This document shows, in pieces, positions 47,925 to 59,015 of a stretch of DNA of 64,000 nt. A program made the translations under genes and the position numbers. Source of the DNA: an uncultured Clostridia bacterium. Lineage in GTDB: Bacteria > Bacillota > Clostridia > Oscillospirales > Oscillospiraceae. Position 1 is the stretch's first letter. The number at the start of each line of letters is the position of its first letter. The stretch is from contig CANBCW010000002.1 in NCBI GenBank assembly GCA_947367115.1, forward strand, positions 1-64,000. Direction: 5' to 3'. The notes below the pieces were generated by a model that saw only the letters and a list, made by a program, of their open reading frames with translations, ran no database searches and was not told the origin of the DNA.

Positions 47925-48044
47925 ACGTACATCAAGGCTCCGGATCGCGATCCGGAGCCTTCTTTTCTTGACAGGCCGCTTTGTTCGGCGTATAATATAA
48001 AAGTTGATAAATCAACATACTTTTTCAGAAATTGAGGTCACCCT

Positions 48045-48752
48045 ATGTCCATTCGCTATATTCTGTTCGATCTGGACGGCACCCTTTTGCCCATGGATCA
48101 GGAAGTATTTGTGAAAGCCTATTTTGGCCGTCTGGCCGCCAAGCTCGCTCCTCATGGCTATGAACCTAAGAAGCTGATTGACGCCATCTGGGGCGGTACT
48201 GCCGCCATGGTAAAGAACGACGGAACACTTACCAACGAGGCAGCGTTCTGGAACTTCTTTGCCACCGTTTTTGGAGAAGATGTTCGCAAAGACGAGCCGC
48301 TTTTCGACGAATATTACCGCACCGACTTCCAACTGGTTCAGTCATCCTGCGGCTTTGATGTCAGAGCGGCTCAGACCATCGCCGCGCTGAAAAATATGGG
48401 CTATACCCTGGCTCTGGCTACCAACCCCATCTTCCCTGCCATCGCCACCGAGAGCCGGATGCGCTGGGCAGGGCTGAACAAAGAGGATTTCGTCCTTTAC
48501 ACCACCTACGAAAACAGCTCCCACTGCAAGCCCAATCCCGATTACTACCGGGACATTTTGGCTCAACTGGGCGCGCAGGCCGAGGAATGCCTGATGGTGG
48601 GCAACGACGTGTCCGAGGACATGGTGGCCGAAACACTCGGCATGAAGGTGTTTCTGCTGACCGACTGCATGATCAACAAGCACAGCAAGGATATTTCCCA
48701 CTATCCCCATGGCAGCTTTGAGCAGCTGATGGAATTTGTCCGGACACAATAA
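48045..48752 (+). CDS. HAD-family hydrolase
   Basis: YILFDLDGTLLPMDQ; LATNPIFP; MVGNDVSEDMVAE. Confidence 0.93.
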   Translation: MSIRYILFDLDGTLLPMDQEVFVKAYFGRLAAKLAPHGYEPKKLIDAIWGGTAAMVKNDGTLTNEAAFWNFFATVFGEDVRKDEPLFDEYYRTDFQLVQSSCGFDVRAAQTIAALKNMGYTLALATNPIFPAIATESRMRWAGLNKEDFVLYTTYENSSHCKPNPDYYRDILAQLGAQAEECLMVGNDVSEDMVAETLGMKVFLLTDCMINKHSKDISHYPHGSFEQLMEFVRTQ

Positions 48753-48790
48753 AGCACAGGGCCGCTGCAAACCGCAGCGGCCCTTGGTAT

Positions 48791-49213
48791 TTACTTTGTA
48801 CGGATCTCCAAGTGGTAATCTACCACACCGCCGGCGCTTTGCTCAATGTCAATGCCGTAGGTCAGATCCACAGTGCCCCCCTGCTCGGTGATATGATATT
48901 CCATCCGGGTGGCGCAGACCGTGATCATCAACGTGCCAAACTCCATCTGGTACAGGGACTCATGGAGCATCCCCAGTTGGAAGACCATCTGGGAGTGGAG
49001 CCGTCCGGTGCGGGTCAGTGTGATCTGACCGGGCGCCACACGGAAAATGGTCGTAACCCCTGCCATGCCGGTCAGGTCACTTTCCTCATAGCAGATCTCC
49101 CACTCATCACCGACGCGCTCGATCGTCCCCTCCGTAACCAGTTCAATAGTCTCAGGCTCCTGCGCCTCATAAAACTGCCGGCCGCAGATGCTCAGAACAA
49201 CGTTCTGCTTCAT
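48791..49213 (-). CDS. DUF1934 family protein
   Basis: KQNVVLSICGRQFYEAQEPETIELVTEGTIERVGDEWEICYEESDLTGMAG. Confidence 0.85.
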   Translation of the reverse strand: MKQNVVLSICGRQFYEAQEPETIELVTEGTIERVGDEWEICYEESDLTGMAGVTTIFRVAPGQITLTRTGRLHSQMVFQLGMLHESLYQMEFGTLMITVCATRMEYHITEQGGTVDLTYGIDIEQSAGGVVDYHLEIRTK

Positions 49214-49214
49214 A

Positions 49215-50279
49215 TCAGGCCTCCAGCGCCAGCCGCAGCAGCTCATCAATCAACTGTCCGTAAGGAATGCCGCTGGCATCAAACAGCTTGGGATACATGG
49301 AAATGGAAGTGAAACCGGGCAGCGTGTTGATCTCATTGAAAATGACCTTGTTATCATCAAACGTCACAAAGAAATCCACGCGGCTCATGCCCTGACATCC
49401 GATCGCACTGTAGATCTTCACAGCGGCTTCCCGAACCAACTCCTCCACGTCCGCATCAATCCGGGCGGGAATGTAAGCAGTAGATGTGTCCGTGACATAC
49501 TTGGCATCGTAGTCATAGAAGTCGGCTCCGGAGTCGATCTCGCCGCAAACAGAAGCCATGGGGCTGTCGTTGCCCATGACCGCGACCTCAACTTCCCGGC
49601 CACGGATGAACTCCTCCACCAACACCTTCTCGTCGAAGGCAGCCGCGTCCGTCAGCGCCTTAGCCAGCGCAGCCCGATCCGCCGCCTTAGAAACACCAAC
49701 AGAAGAGCCCGTACCGGAGGGTTTAACAAACATAGGATACGCAAAGCGGCCTTCCAGCGTATCAAGCGTCTGTTCCATGCGGCCGTCCAGATCACCACGG
49801 CGAACCAGATGCCACGCCGCCTGAGGCACACCCGCTTTATCCGCCACCAGCTTGGTCAAAGTCTTGTCCATGGATACGGCAGAAGCAGAAACATGAGGCC
49901 CCACATAGGGGATGCCAGCCAACTGCAGGAGACCCTGCATGGCGCCATCCTCGCCGTTCTCGCCATGGAGCACCGGGAACACCACATCAAGGAGCTGACG
50001 AACCACACAGTCCCCCTCAAAGGTCAGCAGCCCCTGTCCGCGAACAGGAGAGATCGCCGCCTTTCGGTTATCGGGATGCTCCAGCCACTTCTCGCCGGGC
50101 AGCAGGGAGTAATCTGTGCCGCCATAGAGGATCCACTGCCCCTCCTTGGTGATGCCCACAGGGAAAATATTGTATTTTTCCGGGTCCATATTGTTCAGCA
50201 CAGACTCTGCGGAACGCAGAGAAACATCATGCTCCGGGCTCATGCCGCCAAACAGAACACATACACTTAACTTCTTCAC
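49215..50279 (-). CDS. ddl: D-alanine--D-alanine ligase
   Basis: LFGGMSPEHDVSLRSAESVL; PVLHGENGEDGAMQGLLQLAGIPYVG; NEINTLPGFTSISMYPKL. Confidence 0.96.
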   Translation of the reverse strand: MKKLSVCVLFGGMSPEHDVSLRSAESVLNNMDPEKYNIFPVGITKEGQWILYGGTDYSLLPGEKWLEHPDNRKAAISPVRGQGLLTFEGDCVVRQLLDVVFPVLHGENGEDGAMQGLLQLAGIPYVGPHVSASAVSMDKTLTKLVADKAGVPQAAWHLVRRGDLDGRMEQTLDTLEGRFAYPMFVKPSGTGSSVGVSKAADRAALAKALTDAAAFDEKVLVEEFIRGREVEVAVMGNDSPMASVCGEIDSGADFYDYDAKYVTDTSTAYIPARIDADVEELVREAAVKIYSAIGCQGMSRVDFFVTFDDNKVIFNEINTLPGFTSISMYPKLFDASGIPYGQLIDELLRLALEA

Positions 50280-50379
50280 TGATATCGCCTCATCTTATTG
50301 AAATATTTACATTTTTCCTCTGGAAATCTCCATATCAGGTGCTATAATAGACCGAAACCAACGCAAAGGAGGGATCGCC

Positions 50380-50787
50380 ATGCAAATCGATCTGACTCAA
50401 AAGGAATTTCGCCGATTGCTGGATCTGGTGTACATCGGCAACTGGATCCTCAATTCCACCCGGGGAGATGACCGCTTTCAGGATTATGATGATCTGGAAA
50501 GCAAGCTGTTCGGCCTGTGCCGCGGGAACGGCATGAAGGCTCTGGTCCAAGACTGGAACGGCATCAGTGTACCATCCAAGGCTTATACCGAGGGCGGCAT
50601 CCACGAAGCCATCGCCTGCTATGAGGACACGGTGTTTTACGAAATTCTGGCGGAAGAGCTTTCCCGCCGGGATATGGATTACGCCGAGATCACCGATGAA
50701 AACTACGGTGAGATCATGGATCGGATGAACCGGTACATGGATGAGTTTCAGCTTTCCGGCGTGGATAAATTAGTTTTGGAAGATTGA
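50380..50787 (+). CDS. Uncharacterised 135-aa protein
   Basis: Intact ORF with RBS aaaggagg; own promoter-like region (gctataatagac). Confidence 0.7.
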   Translation: MQIDLTQKEFRRLLDLVYIGNWILNSTRGDDRFQDYDDLESKLFGLCRGNGMKALVQDWNGISVPSKAYTEGGIHEAIACYEDTVFYEILAEELSRRDMDYAEITDENYGEIMDRMNRYMDEFQLSGVDKLVLED

Positions 50788-50809
50788 GGACGGCACATGC
50801 CGTCCTTTT

Positions 50810-52180
50810 TCATTTCAGCAGCGCTTCGCCGGCGCGGTAAATATCACCCGCACCAACGGTCAAAATGACATCACCGGGCTGCGCAACGCCGCGCAGATAC
50901 TCCGTCACCTCAGGCAGTGTTTCACAGTAGACAGCGCCGGGAATTTCCATTTGAATATCTCTGGAGGAAATGCCAATGGTATTTCGCTCGCGAGCCGCAT
51001 AGATCTCAGCCAAGATCACCAGATCGGGCTTTTTCAACTCCCTGACAAAATCATGGAACAGCGCGCGGGTGCGTGTATAGGTATGGGGCTGGAAAGCCAG
51101 TACCATGCGCTTGTAATTCATGGATCGAACGGCCTCAATCGTTGCGCGCAGCTCGCCGGGATGGTGGGCATAATCGTCATAGACATCGGCACCATTGTAC
51201 TTTCCCTTGAACTGCAGGCGGCGGTCAGCGCCGGTAAAGGTGGCAAGACCCTTCGTTGCGGCATCGCCGGGGATCCCCAACAGCCAGGCAGCACCGGCCG
51301 CGGCCAGCGCATTGAGAACATTGTGCCGACCCAGAACCTGCAGATTCAGGTGGCAGTAGATCTTGCCGTCGCAGACCACATCAAGATGCTGCCAGTCGTC
51401 AGAGATATTCTCAGCACGGACGCGATTCTGTTCGCCAAAGCCGAAGGTCACATAGTTGAGCCCCTCCAGCGCCTCGACCGTATTGGAATCATCGCCGTTG
51501 GCAAGAATCCGGTCTGTCGCCAGTTCGGCGAACTGATGGAAAGAATGCTCGATTTCCTTCAGATCCTTAAAATAGTCCAGATGATCCTCTTCAATGTTCA
51601 GAATCACCGCCAGAGTCGGGTAGAAATTCAGGAACGAATCGCAGTATTCACAGCTTTCAAGCACGATGGTATCGCCATGGCCAACACGGTGACCGGCATG
51701 GAGCATGGGCAGGTAACCACCAATCATAACAGTCGGATCCCACTCCGCCGCCATCAGGATATGGGTCATCATGGAAGTGGCGGTGGTCTTGCCGTGTGTA
51801 CCGGAGATACAGATTGCGTTCTTATACTCCTGCATGATCACACCCCAAGCCTGAGCACGCTCAAAAATGGGAATACCGGCAGCGCGGGCAGCTTGTATCT
51901 CCGGATTGTCGTTATGAGCCGCTGCCGTACGAATAATGCAGTCGGCTCCCTCAATATTTTCAGCCCGGTGGCCGATGGACACATGAATGCCCTGAGAAAT
52001 CAGCTCGTCTGTTGAGACCGAGGAATTCATATCCGATCCGGTGACAAGCAGCCCCATTCCTTTGAGCACCAGTCCCAAAGGGCGCATAGAAACGCCGCCG
52101 ATGCCCACCAGATGTACGTGCCGTCCAGGCTGGATGTACTGCTTGATTGATTGGCTTCGATTATCCATATATGGTAACAT
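50810..52180 (-). CDS. murC: UDP-N-acetylmuramate--L-alanine ligase
   Basis: HLVGIGGVSMRPLGLVL; ICISGTHGKTTATSMMTHIL; DDYAHHPGELRATIEAVR. Confidence 0.96.
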   Translation of the reverse strand: MLPYMDNRSQSIKQYIQPGRHVHLVGIGGVSMRPLGLVLKGMGLLVTGSDMNSSVSTDELISQGIHVSIGHRAENIEGADCIIRTAAAHNDNPEIQAARAAGIPIFERAQAWGVIMQEYKNAICISGTHGKTTATSMMTHILMAAEWDPTVMIGGYLPMLHAGHRVGHGDTIVLESCEYCDSFLNFYPTLAVILNIEEDHLDYFKDLKEIEHSFHQFAELATDRILANGDDSNTVEALEGLNYVTFGFGEQNRVRAENISDDWQHLDVVCDGKIYCHLNLQVLGRHNVLNALAAAGAAWLLGIPGDAATKGLATFTGADRRLQFKGKYNGADVYDDYAHHPGELRATIEAVRSMNYKRMVLAFQPHTYTRTRALFHDFVRELKKPDLVILAEIYAARERNTIGISSRDIQMEIPGAVYCETLPEVTEYLRGVAQPGDVILTVGAGDIYRAGEALLK

Positions 52181-52351
52181 CCTCCGATGTATGATGTAAT
52201 AAGTTCATTAACCTTTATATTATATAACGTTTCTTAATAATTTACAACTGTTATTCTATCCAAAAAACGCATATTTCAGTGTTAAAATCCAATCAACTGC
52301 CTGCGCAAAAATGGGCTGCCGCAAAAGCGGCAGCCCATACATCTGTGGATA

Positions 52352-52891
52352 TCAGTAGTTTTCCGCGTGGACTTCGAAATAGCTCTGGGGGTGGGCACAG
52401 GTGGGGCAGACCGCAGGGGCATTGGTGCCGACCACGATGTGACCGCAGTTGCGGCACTCCCAAACCTTGACCTCGCTCTTAGCAAAGACCTGTGCAGTCT
52501 CCACATTCTTCAGCAGAGCGCGGTAGCGCTCCTCATGGTGGCGCTCGATCTCAGCCACCATACGGAACTTAGCAGCCAGTGCGTGAAAGCCCTCTTCCTC
52601 GGCCGTCTTGGCGAAGCCATCATACATATCGGTCCACTCGTAGTTCTCACCGGCAGCGGCCGCGGCCAGATTCTCGGCGGTATCACCGATGCCGTTCAGC
52701 TCCTTGAACCACAGCTTAGCATGCTCCTTCTCGTTTTCCGCAGTCTTCAGGAACAGCGCCGCGATCTGCTCGTAGCCTTCCTTCTTCGCCTTAGAAGCAA
52801 AGTAGGTATACTTGTTACGAGCCTCGGACTCGCCGGAGAAGGCAGCCATCAGGTTCTTTTCGGTCTGGGTACCAGCATATTTATTTGCCAT
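52352..52891 (-). CDS. Rubrerythrin
   Basis: [34 protein letters not shown]; rubredoxin-like [26 protein letters not shown]. Confidence 0.95.
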   Translation of the reverse strand: MANKYAGTQTEKNLMAAFSGESEARNKYTYFASKAKKEGYEQIAALFLKTAENEKEHAKLWFKELNGIGDTAENLAAAAAGENYEWTDMYDGFAKTAEEEGFHALAAKFRMVAEIERHHEERYRALLKNVETAQVFAKSEVKVWECRNCGHIVVGTNAPAVCPTCAHPQSYFEVHAENY

Positions 52892-52967
52892 TTGAGTTTC
52901 CTCCGTTCATTTAATTATCAAGTGAATTATAGCACATCGTTTTTAAAAAGTGAAGAGGTTATTTGTG

Positions 52968-53642
52968 TCAAAGCGCGTAAAACAGGATGCACAGGAACTG
53001 CAAAAGGCTGCCCAGAACCACAAAAATGTGGAACACGGAATGCATCCAGCGTTTTTTCGAGCCAATTCCATAAAGCACGGCACCGATGGTGTAGCTGATG
53101 CCGCCGGCAAGCAGGAAAGCGAAACCCGGGACAGTCAGCACAGTCATTGTCTCTTTCATAAAGGGCAGGATTGCCCAGCCCATGCAGATATAGCAGATCA
53201 TGGAGAAAACCCGGTATTTCTTCAAATCGATAGCCGTTAAAGTCACCGCAAGAGCTGTCAGCGCCCACTGGAACGCGAACATCCCCCAGCCCAGCATGGG
53301 ATATACAGGCCGCAAAGCAGACAGGGCAATGACCGTATAAGTGCCCGCGATCAGAAAATAAATGGTACAATGATCCAAGATCTGCATCACCTTTTTGCCG
53401 GTGCAGGGGCGCAGACCGTGATAGACACTGGACAGCGTATACAGCGCTACCATACACCCGCCGTAGATCGCCGAGCCGACTACACCGTATACGTTGCCGT
53501 TCAGCGCCGCAACGATCACACAAAGCGTCAGCACCGCAACACCAAGAGCGCCGCCGACAATATGGGTGACCATATTCATGATCTCCTCACCACGCGTGTA
53601 ATCCGGCAAATGCCGTTCGGATAGCTTCAGTCGTTTTTTCAT
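52968..53642 (-). CDS. Hemolysin III / AdipoR-like membrane protein
   Basis: EEIMNMVTHIVGGALGVAVLTLC; SSVYHGLRPCTGKKVMQILDHCTIYFLIAGTYT. Confidence 0.92.
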   Translation of the reverse strand: MKKRLKLSERHLPDYTRGEEIMNMVTHIVGGALGVAVLTLCVIVAALNGNVYGVVGSAIYGGCMVALYTLSSVYHGLRPCTGKKVMQILDHCTIYFLIAGTYTVIALSALRPVYPMLGWGMFAFQWALTALAVTLTAIDLKKYRVFSMICYICMGWAILPFMKETMTVLTVPGFAFLLAGGISYTIGAVLYGIGSKKRWMHSVFHIFVVLGSLLQFLCILFYAL

Positions 53643-54002
53643 TAGAGAGCCGCCTTTCATATGAATGGGGTCATTATAGCATAATTTCCGGTAGAATGGA
53701 ACTACATTTTGCGGTCACAGGCTCTCCCGGCAGTAGAAACAACAGTAGAGTTTCTGAATTGCAAATCAGCTTTCTTCTGCCGTAACCACGCAGAACACCT
53801 CCGGCGGTTTATGCTCGTACCAGAACGCGAACGCACATCAGTCAATCGTTTTTATAAATTATGCACAAAATACCACCTTAATTTTCGGCGCTCGTTTGAC
53901 TTTGTTTACAATAATTTTGCATGCTTTCTCACCGAATCTATGCTATAATATCAGTGGGGCAGCAAGAGAGAAGCTGCCCAGCTTAGCGTAAAAGGAGCGA
54001 GT

Positions 54003-54416
54003 ATGAATAATATCCTGTTTTTTCTTACACCAAAGGCTATGTGTGCCTATCTATACGACGATTATACACTTCGGCAGGCTCTGGAGAAAATGGAAGCCGC
54101 GGGTTTTGCCGCACTGCCCATCCTGAACCGGCAAGGCGAATACCGAGGGACTCTGACGGAAGGCGACCTGCTATGGGGTCTGAAGAATATGTGCTATATG
54201 GATATGCGTCAGGCAGAGGCTCGGCGAATCATGGAGATCTCCCGCCGCAAGGACAATATCCCCGCTCGTGTTACGACCTCCATGCGTGATCTGGTCGAAC
54301 GAGCCAGCACCCAGAACTTCGTCCCCGTTGTTGACGACAAAGACGCTTTTATCGGAATTATCACCCGCCGATCCATTATCCAGTACTGCATGCACCAGCT
54401 TTTCCGGGAAGATTGA
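54003..54416 (+). CDS. CBS-domain protein
   Basis: AALPILNRQGEYRGTLTEGDLLWGL...VPVVDDKDAFIGIITRRSIIQYCM. Confidence 0.92.
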   Translation: MNNILFFLTPKAMCAYLYDDYTLRQALEKMEAAGFAALPILNRQGEYRGTLTEGDLLWGLKNMCYMDMRQAEARRIMEISRRKDNIPARVTTSMRDLVERASTQNFVPVVDDKDAFIGIITRRSIIQYCMHQLFRED

Positions 54417-54651
54417 TCCATACCAGCCTTCAAGCTGCCGCTATTCAATGCGGCAGCTTTTTATTGTACGAAATGCTGTGTTTTTTGCCAGAAAACCGTC
54501 TTGATTTATCCACCGCCGAGGGATGAAAAACCGTGAAACCCCTTGCAAATTTTGGGGAATAATGATAAGATAAGCGAGTAGTAGGCTCTATTGTAAAAAA
54601 GGCGGTTTATTGACCGCATCAAGACAGAACCAACACCGAAGGAGAAATACT

Positions 54652-55497
54652 ATGACATCCCAGGAAAAGAACCAGCTTGCCATCACCGCCTGTAAGGTGC
54701 GCATGGGTATCGTCGAATCTACCCATGCCGCGAAGTGCGGCCACCCCGGCGGCAGCCTGTCCGCCGCGGATATGTTCACCTACCTGTACTTTAAGGAACT
54801 GAATGTCGATCCCAAGAATCCCAAGTGGGAAGACCGTGACCGCTTTGTGCTGAGCAAGGGTCACACCGCCCCTGGTCTGTATTCCGCGCTGGCTCTGCGG
54901 GGCTTCTTCCCTGTGGAGGATCTGCTAACGCTGCGTAAAGTCGGCAGCTACCTTCAGGGTCACCCCAACATGAACTCCGTCCCCGGTGTCGATATGTCCA
55001 CCGGCAGCTTGGGTCAGGGTATCTCCACCGCCTGCGGCATGGCGCTGGCCGCCAAGGTCAAGGGCAAGGAGAACCGCGTCTACACCCTGCTGGGCGATGG
55101 TGAGATTCAGGAGGGTCAGGTCTGGGAGGCCTGCATGTTCGCAAGCCACTATAAGCTGGACAACCTCTGTGTCATCATCGATAACAACGGTCTGCAGATT
55201 GACGGCGATGTGGCAAAGGTTATGAGTCCCTACCCCATCGTTGATAAGCTGGAGGCCTTCGGCTTCCATGTTCAGGCCATTGACGGTCACGATCTGGATG
55301 CCATCGAAGCCGCTCTGAACACCGCGAAAACTGTGAAGGGAAAGCCCAGTGCCATCGTCATGAAGACGGTGAAGGGCAAGGGCGTTTCCTTCATGGAGAA
55401 CAATGCCGGCTGGCACGGTGTCGCCCCCAATGATGCCCAGTATGAGCAGGCAATGGGTGAGCTGAAGACCGCACTGGCTGAACTGGAGGGCAAATAA
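54652..55497 (+). CDS. Transketolase N-terminal subunit
   Basis: AAKCGHPGGSLSAADMFTYLYF; LLGDGEIQEGQVWEACMFASHYKLDNLCVIIDNNGLQIDG. Confidence 0.96.
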   Translation: MTSQEKNQLAITACKVRMGIVESTHAAKCGHPGGSLSAADMFTYLYFKELNVDPKNPKWEDRDRFVLSKGHTAPGLYSALALRGFFPVEDLLTLRKVGSYLQGHPNMNSVPGVDMSTGSLGQGISTACGMALAAKVKGKENRVYTLLGDGEIQEGQVWEACMFASHYKLDNLCVIIDNNGLQIDGDVAKVMSPYPIVDKLEAFGFHVQAIDGHDLDAIEAALNTAKTVKGKPSAIVMKTVKGKGVSFMENNAGWHGVAPNDAQYEQAMGELKTALAELEGK

Positions 55498-55498
55498 T

Positions 55499-56440
55499 AT
55501 GGCAGACGTTAAGAAAATGGCTACTCGTGACGGCTACGGCAAGGGTCTGGTGGCTCTGGGCGAGGCTCACGACGATATTGTTGTTCTGGACGCGGATCTG
55601 GCCGGCTCCACCAAGACCGGAATGTTCGCCAAGGCATTCCCCGACCGTCATTTTAACTGCGGCATTGCCGAAGCCGATATGATGAGCGTGGCTGCGGGTC
55701 TTGCTGCCAGCGGCTTCACCCCCTTTGCATCCTCCTTTGCTATGTTTGCTTCCGGACGTGCTTTCGAGCAGATCCGCAACTCCATCGGCTATCCCCATCT
55801 GAATGTTAAGATCGGCGCTTCTCACGGCGGCATGTCCGTCGGTGAGGACGGTGCCAGCCATCAGTGCTGCGAGGATTTCGCTTTGATGCGCTCCATCCCC
55901 GGCATGGTGGTCATCTGCCCCGCCGACGGTGTTGAAGCCGAAGCCGCAACCAAGGCCGCTTATGAATATAAGGGGCCTGTGTACCTGCGCATGGGTCGTC
56001 TGGCTGTCCCTGTGTTCCACGAGGAAGGTTTTGAATTCCGGATCGGCAAGGGCGAAGTCATGCGTGAGGGCAATGATATTGCCATCATCGCCAACGGTCT
56101 GATGGTATACGAGGCCATCAAGGCCGGTGAGGCACTGGCTGCTGAGGGCATCAACGCCCGAATCATCAACATGTCCACCGTGAAGCCCATCGACGAGGAG
56201 CTGGTGATGCAGGCCGCCAAGGAATGCGGCAAGATCATTACCTGTGAGGAACACAGTGTGATCGGTGGTCTGGGCGAGGCTGTTTGCAGCTTCCTCAGTG
56301 AGAATTACCCCACCCCTGTTCGACGCATCGGTGTGAATGATGAGTTTGGTTTCTCCGGCCCCGCTGCGGAGGTTCTGGAGCACTTCGGTCTGTGTGCGTC
56401 CAACATTGTCAAGACAGCCAAAGAATTCCTGGGCAAGTAA
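55499..56440 (+). CDS. Transketolase C-terminal subunit
   Basis: VVLDADLAGSTKTGMFAKAFPDRHFNCGIAEADMMSVAAGLAASGFTPFAS. Confidence 0.96.
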   Translation: MADVKKMATRDGYGKGLVALGEAHDDIVVLDADLAGSTKTGMFAKAFPDRHFNCGIAEADMMSVAAGLAASGFTPFASSFAMFASGRAFEQIRNSIGYPHLNVKIGASHGGMSVGEDGASHQCCEDFALMRSIPGMVVICPADGVEAEAATKAAYEYKGPVYLRMGRLAVPVFHEEGFEFRIGKGEVMREGNDIAIIANGLMVYEAIKAGEALAAEGINARIINMSTVKPIDEELVMQAAKECGKIITCEEHSVIGGLGEAVCSFLSENYPTPVRRIGVNDEFGFSGPAAEVLEHFGLCASNIVKTAKEFLGK

Positions 56441-56479
56441 ATATTTAAAAGCTGCCGGCACACGTCGGCAGCTTTTAAC

Positions 56480-56697
56480 TTATTCCATAAGCAAAGTCCC
56501 CAGATACGCCACCAATTCCGTTGGTGTCGGGCGTTCCCGTTCACAATGGATCATTGACCACATGGACTGCACTTTAGGATCATTAATAGCCATTGCTTCA
56601 GCTATCGCCTCCTCAATTTCCGCATATACCTGATCGTAGCTAATACCAGGATCCGCGCTGTTTGCTCCAATGCCCACTCTGCTCTGTTTGTATTCAT
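56480..56697 (-). CDS. Small protein resembling part of the Spo0A C-terminal domain (tentative)
   Basis: MNTNRVGIGANSADPGISYDQVYAEIEEAIAEAMAINDPKVQSMWSMIHCERERPTPTELVAYLGTLLME; RPTxxEfxA-like tail. Confidence 0.5.
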
Positions 56698-56727
56698 TTC
56701 ATTTCTCCCCTTGCCGGTTTTTATGTG

Positions 56728-56754
56728 TAACTTCTTAGACATAACTTCTTAGAG
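56728..56754. repeat. Tandem direct repeat TAACTTCTTAGA x2 (14-bp period)
   Basis: gtaacttcttagacataacttcttagagc in the divergent intergenic region. Confidence 0.8.
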
Positions 56755-56849
56755 CTTACATATTAAGTCTATCTTATATACACTATATCTGTCAACAAGA
56801 ACCGCTCGTCTTGTTTTGACCTATTTCGACAAGGACAGGTGTTACAAAT

Positions 56850-57074
56850 ATGGCAGAGTACGGCAGCATTCGTATCAATCTGGATAAACTGATCAAAGAG
56901 GCAGGAATCAGCAAAAACAAGCTGAGCCATCGCGCCGAGATGCAGCGTTCCCAGATCAATCATTACTGTAACAACGAGATTACCCGACTGGACACAGATG
57001 TTCTTGCCAGGCTTTGCACTGTGCTGGACTGTCAGATCGGTGATCTTCTGGAATTTATCCCACCGCAGAGTTAA
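56850..57074 (+). CDS. XRE/Cro-type HTH transcriptional regulator
   Basis: KLIKEAGISKNKLSHRAEMQRSQINHYCNNEITRLDTDVLARLCTVLDCQIGDLLEF. Confidence 0.92.
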   Translation: MAEYGSIRINLDKLIKEAGISKNKLSHRAEMQRSQINHYCNNEITRLDTDVLARLCTVLDCQIGDLLEFIPPQS

Positions 57075-57079
57075 CTGCA

Positions 57080-57113
57080 CAAAAAACCCGAGGCTTGCTT
57101 TGCAAGCCTCGGG
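57080..57113. terminator. Terminator hairpin between convergent genes
   Basis: cccgaggcttgctttgcaagcctcggg. Confidence 0.8.
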
Positions 57114-57117
57114 TTCG

Positions 57118-58995
57118 TTATTCTTCAGTGCTTCCCTCTTCCACCGCGTCAAACAGCGAGGTCGTGGACTGCTCCTCAATGGGTTTTCCCTCCATGCAGG
57201 CCGCAAACTGAGCGCCGGACATGGTCTCGTGCTGCAGCAGGAAATCCACCACAGCGTTCATCTGTGCCTCATGCTCTGCGAGAATCTGCTTGCAGTGGGC
57301 GTAAGCCTTATCGATCAGCAGCTTGACTTCGTCATCAATTGTACCGGCGAACTTTTCAGAGTAGCTCTTGGTGTTCTGGTAATCACGGCCAATAAACACC
57401 TCGCCATCCCCCAGGTAAGAAACCGTACCCAGTTTCTCACACATGCCATAGCGGGCTACCATGTCACGAGCCAGCTTGGAGGTGCGGTCGATGTCATTGG
57501 ACGCACCGGTGGAAATATCGCCGAGGAACAGATCCTCCGCTACACGTCCGCCCAGCAGGCTGACGATGTTTTCGTACATCTCGTTGCGGGTCAGGTGCAC
57601 CGTATCCTCCTTGGGGGTATGCCAGGTTGCACCCAGCGTCTGCCCACGAGGGATAATAGAAATATGACGTACAGGATCCTGCGTGGGCAGATGGTACATG
57701 GCAACAGCGTGGCCTGCCTCATGGATCGCGGTGATTCGCTGATCCCGCACCAGCCGGATACGGCTGCGCTTTTCAGGCCCCGCGGTGATCTTCATCATCG
57801 CTTCGTTCAGGTCATCCATATTCAGCACCGGGCGATTATCCCGGGCTGCCATAATGGCGGCTTCATTGAGCAGGTTACTGAGGTCTGCGCCAGTAAAGCC
57901 GGAGGTTGCCAGCGCCACAGAGCGCAGGCTTACATCGACATCCAGCCGCTTATCCTTGGCATGAACCTTCAGGATCTCCTCACGTCCCTTCGCATCGGGC
58001 GCACCCACGTATATCTGCCGGTCAAAACGGCCGGGACGCAGCAAAGCGGGATCCAAAATATCCGGCCGGTTGGTTGCCGCCAGGACAATAACACCCTCGG
58101 TACGGCCGAAGCCATCCATTTCTACCAGCAGTTGGTTCAGGGTCTGTTCTTTTTCGTCATGCCCGCCGCCAAGACCCGTGCCGCGCTTACGGCCTACAGC
58201 ATCGATTTCATCAATAAAGATGATGGCAGGGGCGATCTTTTTAGCCTGATCGAAAAGGTCACGGACACGGCTCGCGCCAACACCGACGTACATTTCCACG
58301 AAATCCGAGCCGGAAATGGACAGGAACTGGACATCCGCTTCCCCTGCCACCGCTCTGGCCAGCAGAGTCTTACCGGTACCGGGAGGGCCAACCAACAGCA
58401 GGCCATGGGGAATCCGGGCACCGATTTTGGTGTACTTGTCAGGATCACGGAGGAAATCAACAATCTCCTGCAGTTCCGCCTTTTCCTCATCCGCGCCAGC
58501 CACATCGGCAAAGGTGACCTTTTTGCCGTCCGGCACGCCCAGAACAGTACGCGCCTTTCCGAAGCTGCTCAGAGGATTACCGCTGTTGGCCCGGCTCATA
58601 AAGAATGCCCACACCAGCAGCAAAACCAGGCCAACGATCAGCAAGGGGAACACCAGGTCAAACGCAGAGGGCTGCTTTTCAGGCACGAAGTCATAGCTCT
58701 GCAGCGTACCGGCTTCCTCCTGCGCCTGGATGACAGGCCACATTTCCTCGCGGAACGCATTCACATCCGCCAAATCAGCGGATACCTTTGTCTCTCCCTT
58801 GTAGGGGTTGTGCAGTTCCAGCGTAATCGTCTGCTCCTCCACAACAAAGCTCTTCACCTGACCATCCCGCAACAGCTGCGTTACCTGAGAGTAGGTCAGG
58901 CCATCGCCAAAATGAAACACCCCCAGCACCCAAGAGAAGAGCAGCACCAGGATGACGATGTAAAGAATGATAATAAGTGGTTTCCGATTTTTCAA
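57118..58995 (-). CDS. ftsH: ATP-dependent zinc metalloprotease FtsH
   Basis: [34 protein letters not shown]. Confidence 0.96.
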   Translation of the reverse strand: MKNRKPLIIILYIVILVLLFSWVLGVFHFGDGLTYSQVTQLLRDGQVKSFVVEEQTITLELHNPYKGETKVSADLADVNAFREEMWPVIQAQEEAGTLQSYDFVPEKQPSAFDLVFPLLIVGLVLLLVWAFFMSRANSGNPLSSFGKARTVLGVPDGKKVTFADVAGADEEKAELQEIVDFLRDPDKYTKIGARIPHGLLLVGPPGTGKTLLARAVAGEADVQFLSISGSDFVEMYVGVGASRVRDLFDQAKKIAPAIIFIDEIDAVGRKRGTGLGGGHDEKEQTLNQLLVEMDGFGRTEGVIVLAATNRPDILDPALLRPGRFDRQIYVGAPDAKGREEILKVHAKDKRLDVDVSLRSVALATSGFTGADLSNLLNEAAIMAARDNRPVLNMDDLNEAMMKITAGPEKRSRIRLVRDQRITAIHEAGHAVAMYHLPTQDPVRHISIIPRGQTLGATWHTPKEDTVHLTRNEMYENIVSLLGGRVAEDLFLGDISTGASNDIDRTSKLARDMVARYGMCEKLGTVSYLGDGEVFIGRDYQNTKSYSEKFAGTIDDEVKLLIDKAYAHCKQILAEHEAQMNAVVDFLLQHETMSGAQFAACMEGKPIEEQSTTSLFDAVEEGSTEE

Positions 58996-59015
58996 AACGA
59001 TGTTGTTCTCCTTAC

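Noticed and set aside
53709-53948. 79-aa plus ORF upstream of the CBS gene
   Set aside because: No RBS or domain; contains the promoter (tgctataat) of the CBS gene.
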